Shown here: positions 45,071-54,810 of the stretch, piece after piece
Numbering within the stretch: position 1 is the first letter of the stretch
How the letters are laid out: each line of letters begins with the position of its first letter
Assembly: GCF_026162365.1 (NCBI RefSeq)
Contig: NZ_JAOANW010000006.1
Span: 62,001-126,000, forward strand
Length of the DNA stretch: 64,000 nucleotides
Direction of reading: 5' to 3'
Origin: Nitratireductor luteus
Lineage (GTDB): Bacteria > Pseudomonadota > Alphaproteobacteria > Rhizobiales > Rhizobiaceae
Translations under genes and position numbers: made by a program
The notes under the pieces: generated by a model
Databases searched by the model: none
Told to the model about the DNA's origin: nothing
The model's input: the letters and a program-made list of their open reading frames with translations, nothing else

Positions 45071-45708
45071 AGCTGCCGCCGGCAAGGCTACCTAAAGGCG
45101 CGTACCGAACCAGTGGCCTCGACGAGGATGTCGAGGCCAGCGAACGTCTTCGGCAAGCGGCCGGCTTCTTTGCTCTCGGTAATGAAGACGTTCAGAGCCA
45201 GGTCGTCGCTGCTAGGGCTGAGGCAGATTCCGAGCCGGTCAGCCCCTCCGCGCGGCCTTCTGTATCGCTTCCGCTTCCTTCATCGAATATTTTCGCTGCC
45301 GATCCCCAGACAAGCTCACGCCGAACCCGAGCCGGCAAAGAGAAGACCGATGGATGGCCCTCCTCGTCAGAACGATGGAACCGCTATCGCCCGGCCGAAC
45401 GGGCTGACGGCATCATCGCCGTATCGACCGCGACCCGGCCGTCGAGCCGTGGTTCAGCCTGACCGATTGGAGGTCGCAGGTGGGGCAAGACTTCCGTTTT
45501 CGACACAGAAATCCGAGAAGGCCCGGCTCGGCTTCCGGCGGCAACGGCAATTGCACCTTGCAACTGGGAAGGTGCACAGGGCTTGGTTTGGAGCCTTCCA
45601 GCGTGCATTATTGGTCGCTGGCCGACCTGCACAATCCCGACGGGTGGGATCAACGGTAAAGGTCAGATCAAGAAAGGAGTCATCGATACCGAACACGGAG
45701 GTGACGCA
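45071..45708. other. region with possible decayed coding sequence
   Basis: No gene is well supported. Open frames overlap in several phases. One frame (about 45117-45461) reads like a polar protein with VEASERLRQAAGFFALGNED but stops after SSRGSA; another (about 45413-45655) contains DPAVEPWFSLTDWRSQVGQD and ends WDQR, with no start codon. They could be halves of a frameshifted gene. A plus-strand ORF from 45113 has shadow-like composition. Confidence 0.35.
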
Positions 45709-46116
45709 ATGAGCTTCGATAGAATTTCGACCTGGGCGCCGCAATGGCTAAGTGTCATGCGAATCATGTCGGCGCTCCTTTTCCTCGAACATGGAACGCA
45801 GAAGCTGTTTGATTTTCCGGCAGCCGCCGAGTCGGGAACGCTACCGACGCTGATGATCGTTCAAGGCTGGCTCGAGGTGATCGGCGGAGTGCTACTCGCG
45901 CTCGGGTTCTTTACAAGGCCGGTCGCATTCATCCTGTCGGGTGATATGGCAGTCGCCTACTTCATGGCGCATGCGCCCCAAAACTTCTTCCCGGTTAACA
46001 ATGGAGGCGATGCAGCAATCCTCTTCAGCTTCATCTTCCTGTATTTCTTTTTCGCAGGAGGTGGGCCGTGGAGCGTCGATGCAGCACGTAACGGGACTGG
46101 TCGCACGACCCGCTGA
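45709..46116 (+). CDS. DoxX family membrane protein
   Basis: A 135-residue protein with four predicted helices. The family pattern is clear: RIMSALLFLEHGTQKLFDFP, QGWLEVIGGVLLALGFFTRP and MAVAYFMAHAPQNFFPVNNG. DoxX-like proteins link to thiol or oxidative stress responses, but the exact reaction is unknown. The ribosome site is ideal (CGGAGGTGACGCA). It stands alone between the cytochrome c gene and the convergent hydrolase. Confidence 0.85.
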   Translation: MSFDRISTWAPQWLSVMRIMSALLFLEHGTQKLFDFPAAAESGTLPTLMIVQGWLEVIGGVLLALGFFTRPVAFILSGDMAVAYFMAHAPQNFFPVNNGGDAAILFSFIFLYFFFAGGGPWSVDAARNGTGRTTR

Positions 46117-46228
46117 ATCCCAAAGGAAATTGGCAGGCAACCCCGCCCCGCATTGAACCTTCTATTAAACACGGGCCGAAGGGTTGTCGCGTATCGGGGC
46201 AGCCCCGCGTTCGGGTTGGGCTATGATC

Positions 46229-47116
46229 TCAGGAGAGATGGCGCCTGAACCAATCCACCGTCCGTTGCCAGGCGAGTTCAGCCGTCTCTTCGTCATATCG
46301 CGGTGTCGAGTCGTTGTGAAAGCCGTGGTTCACGCCCGGATAGATATAGGCCTCGTAGGTCTTGCCGTGTTCCTTCAAGGCTGCCTCGTACTCCGGCCAG
46401 CCTTCGTTTATGCGGGTGTCGAGCTCGGCATAATGGATCAGCAGGGGCGCCTGGATATGCGGAACGTCCTCGGGGCGCGGCTGCCGTCCATAAAAGGGAA
46501 CCGCCGCGCCCAGTTCCGGATAGGCGACCGCCGCCGCATTTGCGACCCCGCCACCATAGCAGAAACCGGTGATGCCCACATTTGCGGTCGTCGCATCATG
46601 CTCCATGAGGAATTCGATGGCCGCGAAGAAATCGTTCATCAGCTTCTCGGGATCGATCTGCCGCTGCAATTCACGCCCCTTGTCGTCATTGCCGGGATAG
46701 CCGCCGACAGAGGTCAGCCCGTCGGGGGCCAGCGCCACGAAGCCCGTCTTCGCAACACGGCGTGCCACGTCTTCGATATAAGGGTTGAGCCCGCGGTTCT
46801 CATGGACCACGACGACACCCGGCACAGCGCCTGTAGCGTCCGAGGGACGTACGAAATAACCGCGTACCTCGCCATGGCCTTCAGGAGAGGGATAGGTGAT
46901 ATACTCGGCAACGATGTCCGGATCGGTGAACTCCACCTGCTGCGCCAACGCGTAATCTGGGCTCATCGCCGCCAGTATCGTTGTCGCCGTCATGCCGCCG
47001 ACGGTGAACTTTGCAGCGCGATCGAGAAACTCGCGCTTGGTGATCTTTCCATGAGCATAGTAATCGTAGAGTTCTAGCAATCCAGGGTGAAAGTCCTTTG
47101 CCGACAAACGTCTCAT
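46229..47116 (-). CDS. dienelactone hydrolase family protein (1)
   Basis: A 295-residue alpha/beta hydrolase. An N-terminal part of about 60 residues (with a hydrophobic stretch FTVGGMTATTILAAMSPDYA) may export it. The nucleophile is Cys186 in GFCYGGG; the acid is the Asp in YAELDTRINEGW, and the His is in GVNHGFHND. It could open lactones formed in aromatic degradation. It follows the galD-like gene by 183 bp on the same strand, with a palindrome upstream. Confidence 0.85.
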   Translation of the reverse strand: MRRLSAKDFHPGLLELYDYYAHGKITKREFLDRAAKFTVGGMTATTILAAMSPDYALAQQVEFTDPDIVAEYITYPSPEGHGEVRGYFVRPSDATGAVPGVVVVHENRGLNPYIEDVARRVAKTGFVALAPDGLTSVGGYPGNDDKGRELQRQIDPEKLMNDFFAAIEFLMEHDATTANVGITGFCYGGGVANAAAVAYPELGAAVPFYGRQPRPEDVPHIQAPLLIHYAELDTRINEGWPEYEAALKEHGKTYEAYIYPGVNHGFHNDSTPRYDEETAELAWQRTVDWFRRHLS

Positions 47117-47179
47117 GGATATCTCCTAGCGCTCGAGAGGAAATTGTACGTTAAAAGCGGGCTATTTGGACGTCAAATT

Positions 47180-47193
47180 ACTTATCGGTAAGT
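47180..47193. promoter_or_regulatory. 14-bp palindrome upstream of hydrolase gene
   Basis: ACTTATCGGTAAGT reads the same on both strands apart from one mismatched pair. It lies 63 bp upstream of the hydrolase start in A+T-rich DNA. It may be an operator for a regulator not identified here; a T-run on the plus side gives it some terminator character. Confidence 0.35.
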
Positions 47194-47299
47194 TTTTCTC
47201 TCAGGCGGCATCGTTCAACTGAAAATTATACTAGGCTCTTCCTTACTTCGAACAGATGCATGGGCTGACGGCAACCCACGAACGGCCCTCGGCACCCGT

Positions 47300-48361
47300 C
47301 TATGGCGCGGGGAAGACAATGCCGTCCATCAGCTTGCGGGCGGTACGCAATATGGCAGTGGATCGAACAGTACCCACTTCGTCCAGTGATGCGATGACCG
47401 TCATTTCGCCGGTCGGGTGCTCGATGGAAAGGTTGCGTTCTCTGCCTTCGCCCCGCTTGGCCATCTCGTAGGCGACGGAGCCCTCGGTCAGGCAGGCCGT
47501 GGCGACGCTGACCGCGCCGAGCACCCCGATAGCCTTGTGACAGCGATGCGGGATGAAGGTTCGCGTGGAAATGGCACCGCCCGTTTGCGCCTCGCAAATC
47601 ATCGTCATTTTCGGCACGGATTGCTCGGAGACGTCGCCGAGATTCATCTTCCTGCCGCAGACAAGCCGGATCGCCTCCAGCCTTTCGCGCAAGGCAGAAT
47701 TGGCTTCCAGTTCAGCCGGCGTCTCGCGTCCGGAAATACCCATGTCCCGCGCCGCCATGAGGACGCAGGGCATGCCGTTGTCGATCATGGTGACCTGAAC
47801 GCCTTCCACCATGTCGGCGGCATGTCCGGTTGGCAGCAGCGCGCCGCAACTGGAGCCCGCTGTATCCTTGAATTCGATGGGAATGGGAGCTGCCAGCCCG
47901 GGCACACCGTCGATATGCGCCCCACCTTCGTAACACGCGCGCCCGCCGGGCGACGCAACCCGCGCCACCGCCACCTGACCGCTGTTTTCATTGTATATCG
48001 TGACCGGCGTTTCGCCGTCACACGCCGCCACCAACCCGCGCTCGATGGCGAATGGGCCGACGCCGGCCAGAATGTTTCCGCAGGTCTGTGAGGCCGACAC
48101 CAGCGCCTGATCCACAAAGACCTGCAGGAACAGATAGTCGATATCGACCCCCGGGCGCTCCGACCTGGCGACGACGGCGACCTTGGAGGTCAGCGGGTCC
48201 GCTCCGCCCATGCCGTCGATCTGGCGAGGATCTGGTGATCCCATGATCGAAAGCAGCAGAGCATCGCGCTCGGCAGCGTCGGAAGGAAGGTCGTCGGCAA
48301 GGAAATAGCCGCCCTTCGAAGTACCCCCGCGCATCCACATGGCGCGAATGCCGTCAGACAT
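47300..48361 (-). CDS. galD: 4-oxalomesaconate tautomerase (PrpF/GalD family)
   Basis: A 353-residue PrpF-fold isomerase. Family motifs: [19 protein letters not shown] at the N-terminus, [17 protein letters not shown] with the catalytic Cys, [19 protein letters not shown], and [12 protein letters not shown]. GalD interconverts keto and enol forms of 4-oxalomesaconate in gallate/protocatechuate degradation. It shares an operon with a CHA aldolase and a GalB-like hydratase, which fixes the assignment over general PrpF. It overlaps the aldolase gene by 8 bp. Confidence 0.87.
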   Translation of the reverse strand: MSDGIRAMWMRGGTSKGGYFLADDLPSDAAERDALLLSIMGSPDPRQIDGMGGADPLTSKVAVVARSERPGVDIDYLFLQVFVDQALVSASQTCGNILAGVGPFAIERGLVAACDGETPVTIYNENSGQVAVARVASPGGRACYEGGAHIDGVPGLAAPIPIEFKDTAGSSCGALLPTGHAADMVEGVQVTMIDNGMPCVLMAARDMGISGRETPAELEANSALRERLEAIRLVCGRKMNLGDVSEQSVPKMTMICEAQTGGAISTRTFIPHRCHKAIGVLGAVSVATACLTEGSVAYEMAKRGEGRERNLSIEHPTGEMTVIASLDEVGTVRSTAILRTARKLMDGIVFPAP

Positions 48362-49046
48362 ATTTCAGGCCCTTCTCGGCAAGGCGCTCGCGCATTCCGT
48401 ATATGTCGAGGCCGAGTTCGCCTTTCTCGAAACGCGCGCGTTTTTCCGCCTCCTTGGCCTCGCGGGCGAGCGCTTTTTCCAGCACCGATGCGGCTTCCTC
48501 GCGCCGCACGACGCAAACGCCATCGTCATCGGCGACGATGACATCGCCCGGATTGACAAGCTCGCCGGCACATACAACCGGAACGTTGACGGACCCGAGC
48601 GTCTCCTTCACCGTGCCTTGCGCGAAGATTGCCTTCGACCAGACGGGAAACCGCATCTCCGTCAGGTCGCGCACATCGCGAACACCAGCGTCAATCACAA
48701 GACCCCGGCAGCCACGTGCCTTTGCGGAAGTGGCGAGCAGGTCGCCGAAATAGCCGGCATCGGACGGAGAAGTGGGGGCGAGCACCAGCATATCGCCTTC
48801 CCTGATCTGTTCGATGGCGACATGGAGCATCCAGTTGTCGCATGGGGGCGCGGAAATAGTGACCGCGGATGCGGCGATCCGGGCGCCGGAATAGATCGGG
48901 CGCATATGGGCTGCCAGCAAACCTTTCCGACCCTGTGCCTCATGCACGGTAGCGACTCCGCATTCGCCAAGGCCGTCAATAACGGCCTGCTCGGCACGCT
49001 CGATATGCTGGACGACGACGCCCGCTCCCATCGTGGAACCGGCCAT
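48354..49046 (-). CDS. ligK: 4-carboxy-4-hydroxy-2-oxoadipate aldolase
   Basis: A 230-residue class II aldolase of the RraA-like HMG/CHA family. The substrate and metal site is in [20 protein letters not shown] followed by IDAGVRD, with the family G-D-L and R-D residues. It cleaves CHA to pyruvate and oxaloacetate and may also decarboxylate oxaloacetate, the last step of protocatechuate 4,5-cleavage. Its start codon overlaps the stop of the GalB-like gene (TGATG). Confidence 0.88.
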   Translation of the reverse strand: MAGSTMGAGVVVQHIERAEQAVIDGLGECGVATVHEAQGRKGLLAAHMRPIYSGARIAASAVTISAPPCDNWMLHVAIEQIREGDMLVLAPTSPSDAGYFGDLLATSAKARGCRGLVIDAGVRDVRDLTEMRFPVWSKAIFAQGTVKETLGSVNVPVVCAGELVNPGDVIVADDDGVCVVRREEAASVLEKALAREAKEAEKRARFEKGELGLDIYGMRERLAEKGLKYV

Positions 49047-49780
49047 CAGAGCTCATCCACCGTTCGAGGAAACACCGACTGGAAACCCTCAGCGTATCTT
49101 GCCGGCCGGCCGCCTGCCTGTCCGCCGGAATTGCGGCGGAAATGGTTGCCGCGGTTCTCCGCTACATTCGTGTAGTACGCCCACAAGTGCTCCTGGCCTT
49201 CCATGCACTCGATTGCGGCGCGCTTCTTGTCCCACACCTCGGTGATGTCCAGGAACACGTCGGGCTTCCAGCCCATCTGCTCGGTCTGGTGCGGCTCAAA
49301 CAGATAGAGCTGCGGCGCGCCGAGCACCTTGTCTCCCGGCTTGTGCCCCCAGGCCTGCGCGACCATGCGGCACTCGAGCACGAATTTCGTCGTGTTCATA
49401 TGGTCCGTATTGTACGGGTCCCACATGGAATGGCTCATCATGAAGGCCGGCTGCACCGACCGAATGAGATCCACCGTGCGCTCGCGTGCCTCCGCCCCGA
49501 GATCCAGCGGGTAGTCGCCCAAGTCGAAGAATTGGATATCGTGGACGTCAAGCGCCTTGGCGGCTGCCTCGGCCTCCTTTTGCCGCGCAGCCTTGACTTT
49601 CTCCAGCGTAGTGCCTTCCTGCTTCCACAGCTTGGCGCTTTCCCCGCGCTCTCCAAACGAAAGGCAAGCCACGGTTACATCGTAGCCCAACTTTTGGTGC
49701 AACGCGATCGCACCACCGCAACGCCAGACGAAGTCAGCCGCGTGGGCGCTGATCACCAATGCCGTCCTATTCGCAGTCAA
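49046..49780 (-). CDS. galB: 4-oxalomesaconate hydratase (PIG-L family, GalB)
   Basis: A 244-residue member of the LmbE/PIG-L fold. The usual AHPDDE motif is AHAADF (residues 12-17, [20 protein letters not shown]), as in GalB. The second metal region is [14 protein letters not shown], and the C-terminal [20 protein letters not shown] also matches. GalB adds water to 4-oxalomesaconate to give CHA. It is first in the three-gene set, divergent from a LysR-type gene 125 bp away. Confidence 0.88.
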   Translation of the reverse strand: MTANRTALVISAHAADFVWRCGGAIALHQKLGYDVTVACLSFGERGESAKLWKQEGTTLEKVKAARQKEAEAAAKALDVHDIQFFDLGDYPLDLGAEARERTVDLIRSVQPAFMMSHSMWDPYNTDHMNTTKFVLECRMVAQAWGHKPGDKVLGAPQLYLFEPHQTEQMGWKPDVFLDITEVWDKKRAAIECMEGQEHLWAYYTNVAENRGNHFRRNSGGQAGGRPARYAEGFQSVFPRTVDEL

Positions 49781-49864
49781 GTCGGCTCTCCTCCAACAAA
49801 TACTGCTTTCTTTTCTCCCCTCTCGCTCGCAATTGCCATTTCAATGGGACGCCGATCCCATAAG

Positions 49865-49875
49865 TTTTTGCTACA
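49865..49875 (+). promoter_or_regulatory. shared TTTTTGCTACA motif (site 1)
   Basis: The 11-mer TTTTTGCTACA lies in the galB/LysR divergent promoter, 30 bp before the LysR start. The same 11-mer in the same orientation occurs before the other LysR gene (55835-55845). It may be a common promoter element or binding site. Confidence 0.4.
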
Positions 49876-49905
49876 CTAGTTTTGGCTCGATGAAGGGACC
49901 CTCCT

Positions 49906-51165
49906 GTGATCCGTTTGAACCTCCGTCACCTGCGCGCCTTTGCCCAAGTTGCCGCTACCGGCAGTATTTCGGCCGCCTCCGGGAAGGTCTTCCTTTCCCA
50001 GCCGGCGATAACCCAGGCGCTGGCCAAGCTTGAAGAAGCCATCGGCACGCCGCTGTTTCTGCGCAAGAGCACCGGCATGTTCCTGACTGAGGCGGGTGAA
50101 TTGCTGCGTGCCCGGGTGGATCGGGCGCTGTTTATCCTGGCCCGTGCCGCACGGCGCGTAGTGCGTAGCGGGCGTTCGAAATCCGCCGGCTTTGCGAACT
50201 TCGATCATCTTCTGACGACGGTTCAACTACGGTGTTTTCTGGCGCTTTGCGAAACCGGGAATTATTCTTGGTCGGCCAGGAACCTCGGAGTATCCCGCCC
50301 TTCGGTCCACAGGGCCATCAATGACTTGGAGCGCATATCCGGAATTCAGCTCTTTACCAGATCCGCTCAAGGCTTCGAGCCTACTCACGCCGGCGATGCC
50401 CTGCGCCAAAGCGCGTTGCTGGCGTTCGCCGAACTCAAGCAGGGGCTGGAGGAGGTCAGTATGCTGCTGGGTCGCGATACCGCGCGGATCGTCCTCGGCT
50501 CCCTTCCCCTGGCGCGCAGCTTCATTCTCCCCAAGGCGATCAACGATCTTTCCGCGATACGGCCGGATGTCCGGATCGAAGCGCGCGATGGTGCCTATAA
50601 AGATATGTTGCACGCCCTGCGCTACGGCGAAATGGACATTCTCATCGGCGCCCTAAGAGATCCCCTCCCAGTGGACGATGTCGTGCAGGAGGAACTGTTT
50701 GTCGACAGGCTGGCCATAGCCGCGCGCGCCGGCCATCCACTTGCGGGCAAGAGGCGACTGGGTGCGGATACGCTCGCTCAATTCCCTTGGGTGACTCCCT
50801 CGCCCAATATCCCGACCCGTCAACATTTCGATGCGTTGTTCGAAAATGCAGCGCGGCCTGCGCCGGACAGGATTGTCGAAACGAGTTCCCTGATACTGAT
50901 CCGTGGTCTGCTGCTTGGCAGTGATCGCCTGACCATCATTTCCCGGCACCAGATCGCAGGGGAGCTGGAAGAGGGCGTTCTGACGACATTGGACTTCACG
51001 CTCGATGGTTCAGACCGCCCCATCGGCATCACTACGAGGCGCGACTGGTCGCCGACTGCTACACAATCTCTCTTCTTGGATCTCCTCAGGGAAATATGCT
51101 CCGGTAACATGACCTGGATGCAAATGAAAAAGGCCTCGCACACCGCGGTACGAGGCCTGACCTAA
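49906..51165 (+). CDS. LysR-type regulator with two tandem HTH domains
   Basis: A 419-residue regulator, about 110 residues longer than usual. Two winged HTH units are visible: residues 5-65 (HLRAFAQVAATGSISAASGK, FLSQPAITQALAKLEEAIG) and 104-165 (QLRCFLALCETGNYSWSARN, GVSRPSVHRAINDLERISG). One LysR effector domain follows (about 190-400). The start codon is GTG at 49906, after GAAGGGACC. Such double-headed proteins are uncommon; it probably controls galB-ligK-galD. It is followed by a convergent hydrolase gene after 21 bp. Confidence 0.85.
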   Translation: MIRLNLRHLRAFAQVAATGSISAASGKVFLSQPAITQALAKLEEAIGTPLFLRKSTGMFLTEAGELLRARVDRALFILARAARRVVRSGRSKSAGFANFDHLLTTVQLRCFLALCETGNYSWSARNLGVSRPSVHRAINDLERISGIQLFTRSAQGFEPTHAGDALRQSALLAFAELKQGLEEVSMLLGRDTARIVLGSLPLARSFILPKAINDLSAIRPDVRIEARDGAYKDMLHALRYGEMDILIGALRDPLPVDDVVQEELFVDRLAIAARAGHPLAGKRRLGADTLAQFPWVTPSPNIPTRQHFDALFENAARPAPDRIVETSSLILIRGLLLGSDRLTIISRHQIAGELEEGVLTTLDFTLDGSDRPIGITTRRDWSPTATQSLFLDLLREICSGNMTWMQMKKASHTAVRGLT

Positions 51166-51186
51166 TGCTTCATCACCCGGACCGGC

Positions 51187-51849
51187 TCAGCCGATCAGGT
51201 GTTCCTGGAAGAAGGTCCGTGTGCGGGCGTGGGCTTTTGCCGCGACTTCAGGGATGTAAGAGGGGCGGGCGTCATTGGCGAAGGCATGGCCCGCCTTATA
51301 GGTATGGACCTCCAGCTCGGGGAAATAGGCTTGGGCCTCGGCCAGCACCTCAGCCGGGACGTGATCGTCCTCGGTGCCCCAATGGCCCTGCATCGGCGCC
51401 TTGAGCGGACGATCAAGATATTGCGGCAGGCGCGTGCCGTAGAAGGCGACCGCGGCGCCGATATCCAGCGTTTGCGCAGCGCGGATCGCCAGACCGCCGC
51501 CCCAGCAGAACCCGATCACCCCAACCTTGCCACCGTTCCTGGCAAGCACCGCCACGGCGGCGGCGACATCCTGCATCGTCTCGTCGAGTTTGGCAGCCAG
51601 CATCAGATCGCGGCCTTTGGGGCCTTTGTCGAAGGGCACGACGACACCGCGTTCCTGCCGGTCGAACAACGCCGGAATCGCCACTTCGTAGCCGAGCGCG
51701 GCGTAAGTTCTGGCCACGCCCTTGAGCTGGTCGGTCACGCCGAAGATTTCCTGGAGGATGACGATTCCCCCTTTGCGTTCGCCCTGGGCGGGCTCGATCC
51801 AGCAATCGAAACGATGGCCATCGGCGGCCTCGATCTGTGTCATCATCAT
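51187..51849 (-). CDS. dienelactone hydrolase family protein (2)
   Basis: A 220-residue hydrolase with the classic triad: Cys115 (GVIGFCWGGGLA), Asp in WGTEDDHVP and His in TYKAGHAFAND. It lacks an export signal and is close in length to ClcD (about 235). It may open carboxymethylene-lactones formed from aromatic or pyrone substrates. It lies downstream of the TAXI binding-protein gene, across a terminator-like hairpin. Confidence 0.86.
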   Translation of the reverse strand: MMMTQIEAADGHRFDCWIEPAQGERKGGIVILQEIFGVTDQLKGVARTYAALGYEVAIPALFDRQERGVVVPFDKGPKGRDLMLAAKLDETMQDVAAAVAVLARNGGKVGVIGFCWGGGLAIRAAQTLDIGAAVAFYGTRLPQYLDRPLKAPMQGHWGTEDDHVPAEVLAEAQAYFPELEVHTYKAGHAFANDARPSYIPEVAAKAHARTRTFFQEHLIG

Positions 51850-51870
51850 TTGGTCCTTCTCAGAAAAGCA

Positions 51871-51897
51871 TGCGCCCCCCTCGTCCGAGGGAGCGCA
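51871..51897 (-). terminator. terminator after TAXI binding-protein gene
   Basis: In the minus-strand transcript, UGCGCUCCCUC pairs with GAGGGGGGCGCA (one bulge, one wobble), followed by TGCTTTTCTGA. A stem with a T-rich tail fits a rho-independent terminator between the TRAP operon and the second hydrolase gene. Confidence 0.62.
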
Positions 51898-51907
51898 TCA
51901 AGTGTGA

Positions 51908-52888
51908 TTATTCGCTGATCGGAATGCCGGCTTCCTCAAAATAGCGCCGTGCGCCCGCGTGATAGGGGACGGCAGAGGCCGGGGCCATGATCTGGGCGTC
52001 GAAGTTCCTAAAGGCGCCAAACGAAGCCTGGAGCGCTTCCTTATTCTCGGCGATGGCCTTGGTCAGCGTATAGACGAGATCTTCGTCGACCTGATTGTTG
52101 GTTATCAGCACCCAGGGAATGCTCATCAGGTTGGCAGCATGGTCCTGTAGCCCGTTGACCTTATCGTTCTGCTCGCGATGCACGAGGTTGCCCGAGGGAA
52201 GGAAGTCCTTGAATGCTGCCGTGCCTTCATCGGACGCGTCGAGCGAGATGTAGCACAGGCCGCCACGATCCTGCAGCTTGACCGAGGCCTGCTGGCCCGC
52301 GCCCGCATTGAGCGAGACCAGCGCGACGTCGACAAGTCCGTCACCTAGCGCGTTTATGCCGGCCACGAAATTGGCCACCGGAACCTGCTGGAAGTCGTCG
52401 TAGCTCAACCCGCCGCTGGCCAGCCCGCCGGCGATGTAGAAGGGGATGATCGTCGAGGAGGTGTATTCCGAGGCGATGCGTAGATCGGCGGCCCGTGCCT
52501 TCACATCGGCGATGGTCGCCAGACCCAGATCGCAAGGCGCCATCATGCCGGTGACAAGGTTGAACATCGTGCCGACGAGCTCGATGCCGGGACTGGCCCG
52601 GTCGTAGTTTCCTGTGCCTGTGACCGCATATTCCGTTTCGACGAGGTTTGAGAAGCCGAAGTCGACCTCGCCATTGCTGATCAGCGGCAGGTAGCCGACG
52701 AGGGGCTGGGTCCGGCCGGTTATCCCGGCATCGTTGGCGATCTTGGCGACGGCCTGCCCAGTATTATAGGCCAGCGAGCCTTGTGCCCCAGAGGCGATCG
52801 TCACCACCTGTGCGTTGGCCGCACCGGCAAGGCCCAGGCTGCCAAGGCTAAGCGCGCCTGCGGCGAGTATGGCATTGAACTTGATCAT
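51908..52888 (-). CDS. TAXI-type TRAP transporter substrate-binding protein
   Basis: A 326-residue periplasmic protein of the TAXI family. The start at MIKFNAILAAGAL follows GGAGGAAACTACTC, and the signal peptide ends near ANA-QVV. Family stretches: VTIASGAQGSLAYNTGQAVA and FGFSNLVETEYAVTG. It pairs with the fused permease encoded just upstream, whose stop overlaps its start by 4 bp. By context it may bind a pyrone or ring-opened aromatic acid. Confidence 0.88.
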   Translation of the reverse strand: MIKFNAILAAGALSLGSLGLAGAANAQVVTIASGAQGSLAYNTGQAVAKIANDAGITGRTQPLVGYLPLISNGEVDFGFSNLVETEYAVTGTGNYDRASPGIELVGTMFNLVTGMMAPCDLGLATIADVKARAADLRIASEYTSSTIIPFYIAGGLASGGLSYDDFQQVPVANFVAGINALGDGLVDVALVSLNAGAGQQASVKLQDRGGLCYISLDASDEGTAAFKDFLPSGNLVHREQNDKVNGLQDHAANLMSIPWVLITNNQVDEDLVYTLTKAIAENKEALQASFGAFRNFDAQIMAPASAVPYHAGARRYFEEAGIPISE

Positions 52889-54810
52889 GAGTAGTTTCCT
52901 CCCTTGGTGTTCACATGGTGGATCTTGCCCCGCAGGGCGAGCGTCAGGCCAAGGAGCAGACACAGCCCTGCCGCTATTTCGTGAAAGGTGACAACGGCTG
53001 GCAGGAAGCCGAGCGGAAGAGCGCAGAGGCCTAGCAGAACGGCAAGCCCGCGCGACGGTCGTTTCAGCGGTCCGCCCCAATGGCCAACGATCCCGGCCGT
53101 GACAGCAACGATGCCGATGATGGCGAGCGCCATCATCACGACTATTGATGTCGCGTCCCCGTCCATCAGAAGTTCGGGTGTGGCCACGAAGAGGAAGGGG
53201 ATGATGAAAGCGGCCCAGCCGATGCGCATCGAGGCGACCCCCGTCAACAGCGGATCGTCTTTGGTGATCGTCGCGGCGGCGAAGGCTGCCAGCGCGACGG
53301 GCGGTGTGATCATCGACAGCATCCCGAAGTAGAGGATGAACAGATGCGCCGCCATGGGCGTGATCCCGGCCTGGACGAGCGACGGCGCGACCAGCGCGGC
53401 CAAAAGCACGTAAACTCCCGAGGTCGGCATGCCCATGCCCAGGATGATGCAGATCGCCGCCGAGACCAGCAGAAGCAGCCCCACGTTCGAACCCACGGCA
53501 TCCACGAGCACCAACGTCAACGCGAAGCCGAGACCGGTTATGTTAAGGACTCCTATCACGAAGCCGGCGGCCGCAACGACCAGGATCAGGTTGATCATCG
53601 CAATGCCGGTGTCGACGAAGACCTGGCCAAGCGTTCGCAGGGTCAGCCGCTCACCGCGATAGCCGCGCAGGAAACCTACGCCGACGATCGCGATCGAGGC
53701 GAACAGCGCGGATTCCTCCGGGTCGAGCCGCCAGACGAACAACGCCAGCAGCAGCACGGCGAAGGGCAGGATGAAATGCCAGCCTTCGCGCAGCACCTGC
53801 CGGGTGGTCAGCCCGTCGGCGTCGGCGGACGAGATCTTATCGCGCGCGGCGATCAGGTCGACCTGCGCAAAGACCGCGAGATAGTAGAGTGCGGCCGGCA
53901 GGAGCGCCGCCCCGGCGACCGCCAGGTAGGGGATGTCGAGAAACTCCGCCATCAGGAAGGCGGCGGCCCCCATGATCGGCGGCGTTAGCTGGCCGCCGGT
54001 GGAGGCCACGGCCTCGATCGCGCCGGCGTCACGTTTGGAATAGCCTCCGCGGTTCATCAGCGGAATGGTGACGACACCTGTGGTCACAACGTTGGAAACC
54101 GCCGAACCCGAGATCGATCCGAACAGCGCCGAGCCGACAACCGAGATCTTTGCGCTTCCGCCCCGCGTCCGGCCGGTGGCCGCCATCGCCAGATCGGTGA
54201 AGAAATTGCCGCCCCCCGCTGCAAAGAGCAATTGTCCGAAGAAAACGAAGAGCATCACGATGATCGTGCCGACCGCCAGCGGGGTGGAGAACACCGCATT
54301 GGGGTCGAAGCCGGCATATTGGACCAGCCGCTCAGGACTCAGTTCCTTGCCGACCAGCCGTCCCGGCACCTTGTCGGCGATGAGCGCATAGAGAAGAAAG
54401 ATGCTGACGATGGAAAACAGCATGAACCCCGCGTGGCGGCGCACACCTTCCAGAACGGCAAGGGTTACGACTGTGCCGATCACGGTGATCTGCCAGGGGC
54501 GATAGGCTTGCTCCTGCAGCAGCCAGGCGAAGTCCCAAGCCGCATACATCAACGTGCCGAAGGCAATCGCCGCAATAGCACCGTCGATCCAGCCGACCCG
54601 CGATTTCTCCTGTCCTTTGAATCCGAAGCGCAGATAAGCGACGGCCAGCGCAATGCCGAGTTGGAAGGCCATGTATTGCTGCGGCAGGATCGCCAGGCCC
54701 AGCCGTGTCGGGGCCTGGATATTCCACAGGATACAGGCGACGATCATCATGCTCGCCAAACCTGCGACAAGGGCTTGGGTAAATGAAAAAGCCTGTCTGG
54801 TCAGGGTCAA
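52885..54810 (-). CDS. TRAP transporter, fused small and large permease
   Basis: A 641-residue fused permease with about 17 helices. The large subunit part shows SGSAVSNVVTTGVVTIPLMN, AVASTGGQLTPPIMGAAAFL and GMGMPTSGVYVLLAALVAPS, typical of TAXI-linked TRAP permeases. The start is taken as TTG at 54810, overlapping the LigI-like stop (TTGA) with GAGGAGG seven bases before; an ATG at 54831 lies inside the upstream gene and masks this. It forms an operon with ligI upstream and the binding protein downstream. Confidence 0.9.
   Translation of the reverse strand: MTLTRQAFSFTQALVAGLASMMIVACILWNIQAPTRLGLAILPQQYMAFQLGIALAVAYLRFGFKGQEKSRVGWIDGAIAAIAFGTLMYAAWDFAWLLQEQAYRPWQITVIGTVVTLAVLEGVRRHAGFMLFSIVSIFLLYALIADKVPGRLVGKELSPERLVQYAGFDPNAVFSTPLAVGTIIVMLFVFFGQLLFAAGGGNFFTDLAMAATGRTRGGSAKISVVGSALFGSISGSAVSNVVTTGVVTIPLMNRGGYSKRDAGAIEAVASTGGQLTPPIMGAAAFLMAEFLDIPYLAVAGAALLPAALYYLAVFAQVDLIAARDKISSADADGLTTRQVLREGWHFILPFAVLLLALFVWRLDPEESALFASIAIVGVGFLRGYRGERLTLRTLGQVFVDTGIAMINLILVVAAAGFVIGVLNITGLGFALTLVLVDAVGSNVGLLLLVSAAICIILGMGMPTSGVYVLLAALVAPSLVQAGITPMAAHLFILYFGMLSMITPPVALAAFAAATITKDDPLLTGVASMRIGWAAFIIPFLFVATPELLMDGDATSIVVMMALAIIGIVAVTAGIVGHWGGPLKRPSRGLAVLLGLCALPLGFLPAVVTFHEIAAGLCLLLGLTLALRGKIHHVNTKGGNYS

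Noticed and set aside
45113-45712. 199-codon plus-strand ORF before doxX
   Set aside because: Arg/Pro/Ser-rich shadow-like composition and it runs into the doxX ribosome site; other frames here look more protein-like.
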